Shown here: one piece after another, positions 53,551 through 64,000 of the stretch
Numbering within the stretch: the stretch's first letter is position 1
Layout of the letters: the number at the start of each line of letters is the position of its first letter
Source: Novosphingobium sp. CF614
GTDB taxonomy: Bacteria > Pseudomonadota > Alphaproteobacteria > Sphingomonadales > Sphingomonadaceae
Direction of reading: 5' to 3'
DNA: 64,000 nt
Assembly (NCBI RefSeq): GCF_900113255.1
Contig: NZ_FOOR01000006.1
Span: forward strand, 124,001-188,000
Notes under the pieces: model-generated
The model's input: the letters and a program-made list of their open reading frames with translations, nothing else
Told to the model about the DNA's origin: nothing
Databases searched by the model: none
Translations under genes and position numbers: made by a program

Positions 53551-54126
53551 CTATGCCCGCAGCATCGCGCCGAGCAGCGCGACCGAAACGGTCGCCAGCC
53601 ACAGCGAGGCGATCCGCTGGACTGCCTGCAAGCGCCGCGGGTGGCCGGCCCCGGCCCGCGTCATGGAACCCGCAAGGTTCCAGCCCATGGCGACCGCCAC
53701 GACCGTAAGCATGAAGACGGCAAGCTTCGGCGCGAATCCGGCGTCACCGACCGGCGGCAGCAGGACCAGCCCGAAGATCAGCGCCTTGGGGTTCAGCACG
53801 GTCGTCAGGTAGAGCTTCCGGGCGGAGATCTCCCCGCCGTGGCCGGCCTGGCCGGGCATCCGCCACAGCCTGGCCGCGAGGAACAGGATCCACATCGCCG
53901 CGACGACTTTCACGCCGATCGCCGCGACCGGCCATCGCCCCAGCGTGGCGGGTCCGAGATAGGCCAGCGGGACGATCGTGGTCAGGTATCCGAGCAGTTC
54001 CGCCGGTATCAGCCAGGCCATCCGGCGCGGTCCGCCTTGCGCTCCGGCAAGCCCCATCAGCGTATTGGTGGGGCCCGGCGCCACGAGCAGCGCCAGAATG
54101 GAGCAGAAGAACAAGCTCAAGGTCAT
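53551..54126 (-). CDS. LysE family amino-acid exporter
   Basis: This 191-residue protein has about five hydrophobic helices and the LysE/RhtB pattern: FCSILALLVAPGPTNTLMGL at the start, with the conserved PGP-T-N turn, and KLYLTTVLNPKALIFGLVLLPP in the middle. Family members export amino acids or homoserine lactones. The C-terminal helix (SLWLATVSVALLGAMLRA) is present, so the gene is complete. The substrate is unknown. Confidence 0.9.
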   Translation of the reverse strand: MTLSLFFCSILALLVAPGPTNTLMGLAGAQGGPRRMAWLIPAELLGYLTTIVPLAYLGPATLGRWPVAAIGVKVVAAMWILFLAARLWRMPGQAGHGGEISARKLYLTTVLNPKALIFGLVLLPPVGDAGFAPKLAVFMLTVVAVAMGWNLAGSMTRAGAGHPRRLQAVQRIASLWLATVSVALLGAMLRA

Positions 54127-54695
54127 CGCGCGCGCATCATCCGAACGGCTGGCCGGTGATCGGACGGGGTGGGTAAAATGATGCGCGGGCCAGACATTGC
54201 GTGCCCATCGCTAAGGCTGCTTCCGCTGACCCGCATTTCGGAATTATACGGATGGGCGCCAGAGCGAAGAGCCCGAAATCCGAATCGAGACCCGCTCGTC
54301 CTGGGCTTGTCGAAGGGCGAGCCGGGCGGGCAGATCTTGGCACGATGTCCTATTTGGCGCCCTGGCGTTGCCGCATCACCTTCGGCGGCTCGCAACGACG
54401 AAAGCAAGGGGAGCACGAGTTCCGGTCGATGAGATTTGGCATGATTGGCCCGTCCCCAAAAATGTTCTTTCCTACATCGGCCTGATCTGGCTTAACCTTG
54501 CGGATGAAGTTCCATCCGCCCGGCATAGATCGCCTCCCCCGCCTCCCCCGCCTTCCGCGGGTGCGCGGTTCCGCGCCGCGGGTGCGTTCGCTCTTCGCCG
54601 CGATACGCAAGACGTGGCGTCGGATAGGCGCAGGGCTTCGCCGCTGGCGCGTGTTCTCCTATCCGATGCCGCGCCGGCGGGGCGCGGAAGGCCGG
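54127..54695. other. Gene-free stretch with dispersed repeats before cpaF
   Basis: No convincing gene is visible in these 569 bases. Near 54270-54320 they contain CCCGAAATCCGAATCGAGACC and CGTCCTGGGCTTGTCGAAGGGC, shared with the gcvH-gcvPA gap. A second piece, GGCGGCTCGCAACGACGAAAG near 54382-54402, echoes the hairpin at 47.9 kb. The last 170 bases are very GC-rich with several small hairpins such as CCGCCGGCG-type runs next to the cpaF stop. Open frames across the region look random. Confidence 0.6.
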
Positions 54696-56240
54696 TCAGA
54701 GGCAGGCTTCGAGGTAGGCCTGGTCGAAACCGAACTGGCGCGCCTTTTCCAGCGTGTAGGGGCGCAGGCCCGAAGCGCGGAATTCGCCCAGGATCTTGCC
54801 GTCGTCGGTCTCGTCCATGTACTCGAACTTGAAGAGTTCCTGGGTGACGATGACGTCGCCTTCCATGCCGATCACTTCGGTGATGTTGGTGGTGCGGCGC
54901 GAACCGTCGCGCAGGCGCTTGACCTGGACGATCAGGTCCACCGATTCGGCGATCTGGCGGCTGATCGCTTCCTTGGGGATCTTGATGTCGCCCATCAGGA
55001 TCATGTTCTCCATGCGCCCCAGGCACTCGCGCGGGCTGTTGGCGTGAAGCGTGCACATCGATCCGTCGTGGCCGGTGTTCATGGCGGCGAGCAGGTCGAA
55101 GCACTCGGCGCCGCGAATTTCGCCCAGGATGATGCGGTCCGGCCGCATGCGCAGGGCGTTCTTGACGAGATCGCCGATGCTGATCGCGCCCTGGCCCTCC
55201 AGGTTCGGCGGACGGGTTTCCAGCGGCAGCCAGTGCGGCTGCTGCAGGCGAAGCTCGGCCGCGTCCTCGATCGTCAGCACGCGCTCGCCGGGATCGATCA
55301 TCTTGGACAGGGCGTTGAGCATCGTCGTCTTGCCCGAACCGGTGCCGCCCGAGATGACCACGTTCATGCGGCAGGCGCCGGCGATCTTGAGCGCGGTGGC
55401 CATCTTGTCGTTCATCGAGCCGAAGTCCCTGAGCATGTCGATGGTGATCGGCTTTTCGGAGAACTTGCGGATGGAGATGGCGGTGCCGCGCAGGCTGAGC
55501 GGCGGGACGATCACGTTGACGCGGCTGCCGTCCTTGAGGCGGGCGTCGGCCAGCGGCGTGGTCTGGTCGACGCGGCGGCCGACCTGGTTGACGATGCGCT
55601 GGGCGATCTGGAACAAGTGCTGCTCGTCGCGGAAGCGGATGCCCGCAAGCTGCAGCCGGCCTTTCTTTTCGATGTAGGTCTGGTTCGGGCCGTTGACCAT
55701 GATGTCCGAAATGTCAGGATCGTTGAGCAGCTCTTCCAGCGGGCCGAAGCCGAGCAGTTCGTCGATCAGCACTTTTTCGAGCGCGAACTGTTCGCGCCGG
55801 TTGAAGGTGATCTTGAGCTCGGCCAGGACCTCGACGATGATCGGCCGGAATTCCTCGGACAGTTCGTCGCGGGTCAGCGTCGAAGCGGCCTCGGGATCGA
55901 CGCGCTCGAGCAGGCGGGGCAGGACCTGCTCCTTGATCTTGTGGATAGAGGCTTCGAAGCCGCCTTGCTCGGAATCGATCGCATGCACCGCGTTGGCGCG
56001 GTCCGTGAGGCGGGTCATCGCATCGTCGCGCTGGTTCTGCACCGAACCGTGGCCGGTGTCGCCGGGCAGGGGCGGAAACTGGTCGCCGCCCGGCATCCCG
56101 CTGGGAATCGGCGCGCCGCCAGGAACCGGAGCCTTCTCAACCGCACCGCCGCCGCCTTTCAGGGGCTTGGCCACGCCGAATGCCGGTCTGGCACCCTGAC
56201 CCATGCCACCGATGCCGTTCCGCCGCCCGAATGCCGTCAT
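54696..56240 (-). CDS. cpaF: CpaF family Flp/Tad pilus assembly ATPase
   Basis: This 514-residue secretion ATPase has a Gly/Pro-rich N-terminal tail (1-75), a helical domain (QVLPRLLERVDPEAASTL), then the catalytic domain with Walker A SGGTGSGKTTML, the Asp/His boxes and Walker B RIILGEIRGAE, plus TLHANSPRECLGRM. CpaF drives Flp/Tad pilus assembly. The other tad/cpa genes (pilin, CpaA, CpaB, CpaC, CpaE, TadB, TadC) are not in the window, so it either lies at the edge of a split locus or serves pili encoded elsewhere. Confidence 0.93.
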   Translation of the reverse strand: MTAFGRRNGIGGMGQGARPAFGVAKPLKGGGGAVEKAPVPGGAPIPSGMPGGDQFPPLPGDTGHGSVQNQRDDAMTRLTDRANAVHAIDSEQGGFEASIHKIKEQVLPRLLERVDPEAASTLTRDELSEEFRPIIVEVLAELKITFNRREQFALEKVLIDELLGFGPLEELLNDPDISDIMVNGPNQTYIEKKGRLQLAGIRFRDEQHLFQIAQRIVNQVGRRVDQTTPLADARLKDGSRVNVIVPPLSLRGTAISIRKFSEKPITIDMLRDFGSMNDKMATALKIAGACRMNVVISGGTGSGKTTMLNALSKMIDPGERVLTIEDAAELRLQQPHWLPLETRPPNLEGQGAISIGDLVKNALRMRPDRIILGEIRGAECFDLLAAMNTGHDGSMCTLHANSPRECLGRMENMILMGDIKIPKEAISRQIAESVDLIVQVKRLRDGSRRTTNITEVIGMEGDVIVTQELFKFEYMDETDDGKILGEFRASGLRPYTLEKARQFGFDQAYLEACL

Positions 56241-56391
56241 GAGACTTCCAACCTTTTCCGCCGCCCGACCCGCTATCGAGCGTGACCTAATCGCGAATGG
56301 ATCCGATCATTAAGGTTGAAACTTTGAGAACTTCCTAATGGGATGGAGGAGGCGAGATACAGCGCACTCGGCTTGAGACCAGTGGCATGAC

Positions 56392-57948
56392 CTATTGCAC
56401 GGCCACCTTGAAAACGACCGCATCCTGGCTGGCCCAAACCGTCACAAGCCCCGGCCGACGCGGTATCCGCCCGGGCGGAAAACCGACAACCCAGACATGA
56501 GTGAACGCGGCAAGCGGAAGGTTCGCGATGGCGTGGTCGAGGGTTTCGTCCGGTCTTGCACAATGATCGGGGAAGATCAGCTCGGAATCATCGACAGTGT
56601 AGGACCCGGCGGCAGGATAGTGCACGCTCAACAGGTTCATGCCTGGTGTCGCCCACTGGTCATTGGAAAACACATGTTTGCGCGCGATGGCCAGGCCGCC
56701 CATGTGTGTAAGCCAGGGCATATCCCAATCGGCGATGCAGGGTTGCCGCACCAGGGTCGCCAGGCGTGCTCCCTTGGGGATGACGGTGAGCGCGGCCATA
56801 TGCCTTTCCAGGTCTCGTTCACGCTCAAGGTAGACCGCGCCAGTCAGGATCAGGCGAAAGACAAGGAAGCCGATGGCGGCTGCCCACAGCAGCGCTGGCG
56901 CACGCCCTCCGTGCCTCGCCGGACGCAGCGCCAGCAACGAGACTGCCACCACATAAGGGGCAAGGCGCATGTCGGCATAAAATGATCCGAAGACCTGCTT
57001 GGGCAAGATGACATAGGCGAAAAGACCAAGCAGTGCCGCGTAAGCCATGGTGCGGTTCAGTGCGACTTCGGAACTGCGGACGCCGTAATAGACGACCAGG
57101 ATCAGCATCGCAGCGCTCAACCGATCGAGTGTCGACCATTCGAGCCTGAGAAAACCGATCGCCCAAAAGGCCTTGTCATAGAGGCTGAACCAGCCGCTGA
57201 TGCCAGCATCGGACGTGGCCGAGCGCCAGGCCAGCATCGGTAGCAGCGGTGCTAGCAATGGGGCACAGTGGGAAAGGATGTCGGTGAATCGTTGCCGCAC
57301 GCTTCGCCCGGTTTCGCGTAATTGTGCGATGCCGTGCGCCGTGCAGAGCAGGCCGAGAAAGATCCAACCGAACGTGTGGCACAGCCACAACAACAAGCTC
57401 AACGGAACGAACACTGTCGCCCTCAACGTTGCTTTTTCCGGTCCATCCAGCGCCAGCCAGAGTCGGAATGCGTGAAGCGCGAGTGCCATCGACAAGGAGA
57501 AGTTCAGGAAGCCAAAGTTGAACGGTACGCTATAGATCAGCGGCAGGGCGAAGATCGCGAATGGCGTTATTCGGCCGTGCAGCGCCCGGGACAGGGACAG
57601 GATGGCACTGGCAGCAATGAACTGGGTAAGGACGACGATCACCATTGTGCCGCGTTCCACGCCGCAAAGTGGTGCCAGCATTTCGATCAGGATGTCCGCC
57701 CCCAGGTTGCCAATCGGCTTCCAGTGGAACGAATAGTATGGCGCCAGCCAGGGTGCCTGCTCCAGCCCCGTCTGGATGGCGTAGCGCCCCATGTGGCCTA
57801 GCGCATCGCTCATGGGCGGAGTGGCGACGAATAGGACGGGTAGAGTGGCAACAAGCGTGAAAAGGACCATCAGCAGCGGTGCCGGGATGTCCCGCACACT
57901 TGATATGAAGGCAAAAGCCGACCAAGCCTTGTCTGGTTCCGCAGGCAT
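56392..57948 (-). CDS. Polytopic membrane protein, possible glycosyltransferase
   Basis: From the ATG at 57948, with GGGAG eleven bases upstream, this 518-residue protein has about eleven to thirteen hydrophobic helices and a large C-terminal soluble part (HMAALTVIPKGARLATLVRQ onward). The layout, with a first periplasmic loop DALGHMGRYAIQTGLEQAPW, is like GT-C type transferases, but I do not see a firm catalytic motif. GC content is visibly lower than in the flanking genes. It lies beside a second protein of similar build. Confidence 0.78.
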   Translation of the reverse strand: MPAEPDKAWSAFAFISSVRDIPAPLLMVLFTLVATLPVLFVATPPMSDALGHMGRYAIQTGLEQAPWLAPYYSFHWKPIGNLGADILIEMLAPLCGVERGTMVIVVLTQFIAASAILSLSRALHGRITPFAIFALPLIYSVPFNFGFLNFSLSMALALHAFRLWLALDGPEKATLRATVFVPLSLLLWLCHTFGWIFLGLLCTAHGIAQLRETGRSVRQRFTDILSHCAPLLAPLLPMLAWRSATSDAGISGWFSLYDKAFWAIGFLRLEWSTLDRLSAAMLILVVYYGVRSSEVALNRTMAYAALLGLFAYVILPKQVFGSFYADMRLAPYVVAVSLLALRPARHGGRAPALLWAAAIGFLVFRLILTGAVYLERERDLERHMAALTVIPKGARLATLVRQPCIADWDMPWLTHMGGLAIARKHVFSNDQWATPGMNLLSVHYPAAGSYTVDDSELIFPDHCARPDETLDHAIANLPLAAFTHVWVVGFPPGRIPRRPGLVTVWASQDAVVFKVAVQ

Positions 57949-58012
57949 GGCTTGCTCCCTCACGCGCATTCTCCTGACTGCCGCTCCGTGCAACAAAGTC
58001 GGCGATGAGCTA

Positions 58013-59587
58013 TCAAGACGTGGTTAAATTCCTGCTAAGCGACAGGGCGGCACCGGCATACGGCCGCGCGGCGCACCCGCTGGACACGGTGGCCTGCAGA
58101 GGCCCTTCATGATCGTATATGGTGAACGCTCGGTGCTGCCGGCACTGTCGCATATAGTGCGCGACCTGCCGGATGTTGGGCATGTTGTACGGGGTGAAGC
58201 GCAAGGGTTTGACGGTCACGACCGTTTCCGGCCCTGCGTCAAGGACGCGGCGGAGTTCTGCCACTTCGTCCATGCCACTGGCGCCCGCTTCCCCGCCTTC
58301 GAAGAAATGAGGCGGGAAGGCAAGCCGGCTTGGCGGGATGGCGCCAATGCGGGCGTAGAGCAGGCTCGGCGTGCCGAACACCAGCAACTTGCGATGTGGT
58401 GTCACTTCGGCAACGTAGCGTTCGAACCGCGGCAAGGCGATGTGATTGCGCCAACGATCGGCAAGGTTCCATGCCCCGCCGAACGCCAGGTTGGTGCCGA
58501 TGAGTACGATCAGGCCAAGTCTGCCAGTCCGGTGTCGTTCAAAGAAGGAGGCGCTGAGAATGCACAGGGGCGTAACCAACGGCAGCAAGTAATGAATCCG
58601 GATGTTGGGGAAGATTGCAAGACCGGCAAAGGCAGATCCACTCCAAAGGATGACGAAGAGGGTGGGGGCGCGCAGCACCCGATCGCGCATCAGTTGCGGA
58701 ATCGCGAGCGCACCGAACACGATCGGCATGCCCAACATGCCAAGGCCTGTGATGAAGCGCACCGTGCGGTCGGCGAAACCGGTGTAGCCTCGGGAGAAGT
58801 TCGATGCGACCAAGGCGTGCCACAGCGTCTGCAAGTGACCATCCTGCCAGTACCAGGCGAAAACAATCAGCGTCGGCAAACAGGCAGCAATCACCAGCAG
58901 CGCGATCTGCCCACTCGCGCGCGCTAATCCCGATCTGCCGCGAAGTAGGGCGACGCAAATGTAAAATCCGAAGAAAATGCATTCGAAGATAGCCGTCTGC
59001 TTGAATAAGAGGGCTAAGCCGGCAGCCATGATGCCTGTAACCAGCCTTGAATTGATGCGGCCGTCGCGCAATGCCTCCAGCGTGTTGATGATGGAACCGG
59101 CGGCAACGATCATCAGCGGATTGTAAAAAACCGGGGCTTGCCCGGTCGCCCCGCCCAGCCTGTTGAGCAAAACAAGATAGGCAAGTCCCGCCGCCAAAGC
59201 ACCGAACGGGCCAGTCAACAAGCGACTGATCCGGCAGACGCCGTAAGCTCCGGCAGTAGCGGCCAGTAGAGCGGCGATTTGCCAGGCAATGGGAGCGCGC
59301 GAAACCAGCGCGATCAGGGAATATGTCAGGAAGAGGGCGGGTGGCTTGCGGTCCCAGATATCGGTGTAAAGCCGCGCGCCATCCACAAGTCGCTGGCCGA
59401 CGAGCGCGTAGAACTGGTCGTCGACTTCGAAGTTCCAGTCTCCGAAAGTCGGGCTGCGGATCAGCAGGGCAAAGCCGAACAAGAACAGGAACTGGGCGAG
59501 GCGGCTACGCTCGACGAGCGCGGACAGTCGGCTTTGCGCGCCACCCGAAGGGGGTGGAATCGCCACCGTCATCGTCATGCCCGTCAT
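58013..59587 (-). CDS. GT39-like membrane glycosyltransferase family protein
   Basis: This 524-residue membrane protein has about ten to twelve helices. The first loop contains FEVDDQFYALVGQRLVDGAR and YTDIWDRKPPALFLTYSLIA, the aspartate-rich loop and Lys-Pro-Pro motif typical of ArnT/PMT-like lipid-linked sugar transferases. The C-terminal domain is soluble. Three nearby ATGs (59587, 59578, 59572) could be used. GC content is lower than in the neighbours. It and the next gene probably form a pair modifying a surface glycan or lipid; this is inferred. Confidence 0.83.
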   Translation of the reverse strand: MTGMTMTVAIPPPSGGAQSRLSALVERSRLAQFLFLFGFALLIRSPTFGDWNFEVDDQFYALVGQRLVDGARLYTDIWDRKPPALFLTYSLIALVSRAPIAWQIAALLAATAGAYGVCRISRLLTGPFGALAAGLAYLVLLNRLGGATGQAPVFYNPLMIVAAGSIINTLEALRDGRINSRLVTGIMAAGLALLFKQTAIFECIFFGFYICVALLRGRSGLARASGQIALLVIAACLPTLIVFAWYWQDGHLQTLWHALVASNFSRGYTGFADRTVRFITGLGMLGMPIVFGALAIPQLMRDRVLRAPTLFVILWSGSAFAGLAIFPNIRIHYLLPLVTPLCILSASFFERHRTGRLGLIVLIGTNLAFGGAWNLADRWRNHIALPRFERYVAEVTPHRKLLVFGTPSLLYARIGAIPPSRLAFPPHFFEGGEAGASGMDEVAELRRVLDAGPETVVTVKPLRFTPYNMPNIRQVAHYMRQCRQHRAFTIYDHEGPLQATVSSGCAARPYAGAALSLSRNLTTS

Positions 59588-59648
59588 GAAAAACCCCGCA
59601 ATTGTGCGAGAGCCTATAGTCAAAAAAGAGTTACCAAAGGGCAAAAGC

Positions 59649-59682
59649 AAAAGGCGCCGCCAGTCTCCCGGCGGCGCCTTTT
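59649..59682 (-). terminator. Terminator of the atp operon (bidirectional)
   Basis: A 9-base stem, GGCGCCGCC with GGCGGCGCC, is flanked by AAAA on one side and TTTT on the other. It lies 23 bases past the atpC stop. On the minus strand it reads as a classical stem followed by TTTT, ending the ATP synthase message. Confidence 0.88.
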
Positions 59683-59704
59683 GGCATTCGACCAACGTAT
59701 AAGA

Positions 59705-59962
59705 TCAGCCCTCGACGTGCTCCGCGAGCACGGTCAGCCCGGTGTCGCCGACTTCGGCGAAACCACCCTGGATCATGATCTCTTCCGGTGCGGCGTTCTC
59801 GGTCCGGTAGACCTTGAGGGCACCGTCGCGGATGGTCGACATGAAGGGTGCGTGGCCCGCGAGGACGCCGAATTCGCCTTCCGTGCCGGGGACGACCACC
59901 ATGTGGACATCCTCCGAACGGACGAGCTTGGCGGGGGTGACGAGTTCGAAGTGGAGAGCCAT
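59705..59962 (-). CDS. atpC: ATP synthase F1 subunit epsilon (short form)
   Basis: This 85-residue protein has only the N-terminal beta-sandwich of epsilon: [37 protein letters not shown], ending [10 protein letters not shown]. The usual C-terminal two-helix inhibitory domain is absent, as in other sphingomonads I know of. I chose the ATG at 59962; a GTG codon directly precedes it. It is the last gene of the atp operon. Confidence 0.93.
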   Translation of the reverse strand: MALHFELVTPAKLVRSEDVHMVVVPGTEGEFGVLAGHAPFMSTIRDGALKVYRTENAAPEEIMIQGGFAEVGDTGLTVLAEHVEG

Positions 59963-59997
59963 CACGATTTCCCCTCCGCTTGCAGGAGGGCCTCTAT

Positions 59998-60102
59998 TCC
60001 CCCCTCCCGTGAACGGGAGGGGCAGGGGAAGGGCTTGTTACTGCCAGGGAAGGGGTGCCCAACAGGCCCTCCCCCGGCCCCTCCCGTTCACGGGAGGGGG
60101 GA
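59998..60102. repeat. Palindromic element of a second family, between atpD and atpC
   Basis: An imperfect palindrome has arms CCCCCCTCCCGTGAACGGGAGGGGCAGGGG and the opposite CCCCCGGCCCCTCCCGTTCACGGGAGGGGGG, separated by about 40 bases. Each arm is itself a hairpin (CCCTCCCGTGAACGGGAGGG). The core differs from the copy A-E family. A further small hairpin CCCCTCC...GGAGGG is adjacent at 59971-59990. It lies within the operon. Confidence 0.8.
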
Positions 60103-60137
60103 TTGAAGAGCCCGAACCTTTCGGCTGGGCGCTTCCT

Positions 60138-62496
<2,359 letters not shown>

Positions 62497-62520
62497 AGCT
62501 GCCCTAACTCATCCTTCACT

Positions 62521-62610
62521 CGTCATGCTGAACATGTTTCAGCATCCATTCTGCCTTCACGCCCCTGTGCCATCCCGAGAGATGGCCCCTGAAACAAGTT
62601 CAGGGTGACG
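62521..62610. repeat. Dispersed repeat CGTCATGCTGAAC...GTTCAGGGTGACG, between atpA and atpG
   Basis: The 148-base gap between atpA and atpG holds an imperfect palindrome. One end is CGTCATGCTGAACATGTTTC and the other is CCTGAAACAAGTTCAGGGTG followed by ACG. It is the third repeat family in this window and is common in sphingomonads between genes. It would form a hairpin within the atp message. Confidence 0.75.
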
Positions 62611-62644
62611 GGGAAACGTGAAGGCCGGGGGTTCGCCTTCGTTC

Positions 62645-64000
62645 TTACGCGAACTGCTTGGCGAAAGCGTCGAGCGCGGCCTTGGTCTTGCTCTTCGCTT
62701 CGTCGCCGAAGTCCTTGGTGTCGCGGATCAGCGCAAGGACGTCGGCATGTTCCGAACGCATGTAGCCGAGCATCTCGGCCTCGTACTCGGTGACCTTGTC
62801 GACCGGGATCGAATCCAGGTAGCCGTTGGTGCCGGCGAAGATCGAGACGGTCTGCTCCTCGAAGGCGAGCGGCGAGAACTGCGGCTGCTTGAGCAGCTCG
62901 GTCAGGCGCGCGCCGCGATTGAGCAGCTTCTGGGTCGAAGCGTCGAGGTCGGAGCCGAACTGCGCGAAGGCCGCCATTTCGCGGTACTGCGCCAGTTCCA
63001 GCTTGATCGAGCCGGCGACCTTCTTCATCGCCTTGGTCTGGGCGGCGCCGCCGACGCGGCTGACCGAAAGACCGACGTTGATGGCCGGACGCACGCCCTG
63101 GTAGAACAGGCCGGTTTCAAGGAAGATCTGGCCGTCGGTGATCGAGATCACGTTGGTCGGAATGTAGGCCGAAACGTCGCCCGCCTGGGTTTCGATGATC
63201 GGCAGCGCGGTGAGCGAGCCGGCGCCCATGGCGTCGTTCATCTTCGCGGCGCGTTCCAGCAGGCGGCTGTGAAGATAGAACACGTCGCCGGGATAGGCTT
63301 CGCGGCCCGGCGGGCGGCGCAGCAGCAGCGACATCTGGCGATAGGCGACGGCCTGCTTGGAAAGGTCGTCATAGACGATCACGGCGTGCATGCCGTTGTC
63401 GCGGAAGAACTCACCCATGGCGGCGCCGGTGTAAGGCGCAAGATACTGCAGCGGGGCCGGCTCGGAGGCGGTGGCGGCGACGACGATGGTATATTCCATC
63501 GCGCCGTTTTCCTCGAGCTGGCGCACGATCTGCGCAACGGTCGAGCGCTTCTGGCCCACCGCAACGTAGATGCAGTAGAGCTTCTTGGATTCGTCGTCGC
63601 CGGCGTTGGGGCCCTTCTGGTTGATGAAGGTGTCGATGGCGACGGCGGTCTTGCCGGTCTGGCGGTCGCCGATGATGAGCTCGCGCTGGCCGCGGCCGAC
63701 GGGAACCAGCGCGTCGATCGCCTTGAGACCGGTCTGCACCGGTTCGTGCACCGACTTGCGCGGGATGATGCCGGGCGCCTTGTTCTCGACGCGCGAGCGC
63801 TGGTCGGAAACGATCGGGCCCTTGCCGTCGATCGGGTTGCCCAGCGCGTCGACCACGCGGCCCAGCAGGCCCTTGCCGACGGGAACGTCGACGATGGTGC
63901 CGGTGCGCTTGACGGTATCGCCTTCCTTGATCTCCGCGTCGGAGCCGAAGATCACGACGCCGACATTGTCGGCTTCGAGGTTGAGGGCCATGCCCTGGAC
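62645..64000 (-). CDS. atpA: ATP synthase F1 subunit alpha (5' end outside window)
   Basis: The regulatory/catalytic alpha subunit of F1. The frame is open to base 64000, so the N terminus lies beyond the window; about 452 residues are visible. The P-loop [19 protein letters not shown], the [18 protein letters not shown] segment and the [14 protein letters not shown] region are all present. The internal methionine at 63991 lies in the conserved VQGMALNLE stretch and is not the start. Confidence 0.98.
   Translation of the reverse strand, partial: VQGMALNLEADNVGVVIFGSDAEIKEGDTVKRTGTIVDVPVGKGLLGRVVDALGNPIDGKGPIVSDQRSRVENKAPGIIPRKSVHEPVQTGLKAIDALVPVGRGQRELIIGDRQTGKTAVAIDTFINQKGPNAGDDESKKLYCIYVAVGQKRSTVAQIVRQLEENGAMEYTIVVAATASEPAPLQYLAPYTGAAMGEFFRDNGMHAVIVYDDLSKQAVAYRQMSLLLRRPPGREAYPGDVFYLHSRLLERAAKMNDAMGAGSLTALPIIETQAGDVSAYIPTNVISITDGQIFLETGLFYQGVRPAINVGLSVSRVGGAAQTKAMKKVAGSIKLELAQYREMAAFAQFGSDLDASTQKLLNRGARLTELLKQPQFSPLAFEEQTVSIFAGTNGYLDSIPVDKVTEYEAEMLGYMRSEHADVLALIRDTKDFGDEAKSKTKAALDAFAKQFA

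Noticed and set aside
54127..54695. Possible small Flp pilin gene next to cpaF
   Set aside because: No open frame here shows a prepilin signal and hydrophobic helix; the stretch is made of repeats and GC-rich filler.

Overview
This is high-GC chromosomal DNA from an alphaproteobacterium, most likely a sphingomonad (Novosphingobium, Sphingobium or Sphingomonas type). The evidence is gene content: a split transhydrogenase (pntAA, pntAB, pntB) preceded by the 41-residue aa3-type oxidase subunit IV peptide, the atpAGDC order with a short AtpC, an ATP12 assembly chaperone, an HWE-family histidine kinase, an MlaE with a fused STAS domain, a GatCAB amidotransferase, and several families of short dispersed palindromic repeats of the kind seen between sphingomonad genes. 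I see no rRNA, tRNA, CRISPR array, prophage or classical insertion sequence. Most of the window is ordinary housekeeping sequence.

Layout. 1-11 kb: the end of a HerA-type ATPase, a MATE exporter with queE, valS, and an Mla-type lipid ABC transporter operon (mlaE, mlaF, mlaD and an auxiliary lipoprotein). 11-15 kb: an outer-membrane barrel protein, then a tightly overlapped minus-strand operon (crcB, rluA-type, HAD phosphatase, small membrane protein, ATP12). 15-24 kb: a proline/glycine-rich unknown protein, rpsU, an FKBP, gatC-gatA-[antitoxin-toxin]-gatB, a PMT-type glycosyltransferase and metZ. 24-30 kb: a PAS-HWE kinase, apaG, a LysR regulator, a VOC protein, an enoyl-CoA hydratase/isomerase and a two-domain methyltransferase. 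29.7-33.6 kb: an FHA protein, a Ser/Thr kinase and a PP2C phosphatase, which together form a complete threonine-phosphorylation module with no secretion system beside it. 33.8-40 kb: an M23 peptidase, a CPBP protease, an OmpA protein, an SDR and an atypical sigma-54-type response regulator. 40-46 kb: the pnt operon interrupted by a DUF559 nuclease unit, then dgt. 46-51 kb: a tandem glycine riboswitch and gcvT-gcvH-gcvPA-gcvPB. 51-59.6 kb: transporters, an entericidin, cpaF and two lower-GC polytopic membrane proteins. 59.7-64 kb: atpC-atpD-atpG-atpA (cut by the window end).

The most interesting signal is one family of palindromic elements with ATCCTCCCC...GGGGAGGAT ends. One 134-bp copy lies in frame inside valS and adds about 45 residues to valyl-tRNA synthetase. 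A minimal 27-bp copy lies in a second place in valS, and a third copy abuts the valS stop codon. The same two arms, pulled apart, flank a DUF559 nuclease gene placed between pntAA and pntAB. This suggests, without proof, that the short palindromes are cargo-free relatives of a DUF559-bearing unit. Other points worth a look are a toxin-antitoxin pair wedged between gatA and gatB with two GGTAATACC boxes upstream, three TVF motifs in the kinase tail that could dock the neighbouring FHA protein, and a GAFTGA loop changed to GAFPGA.
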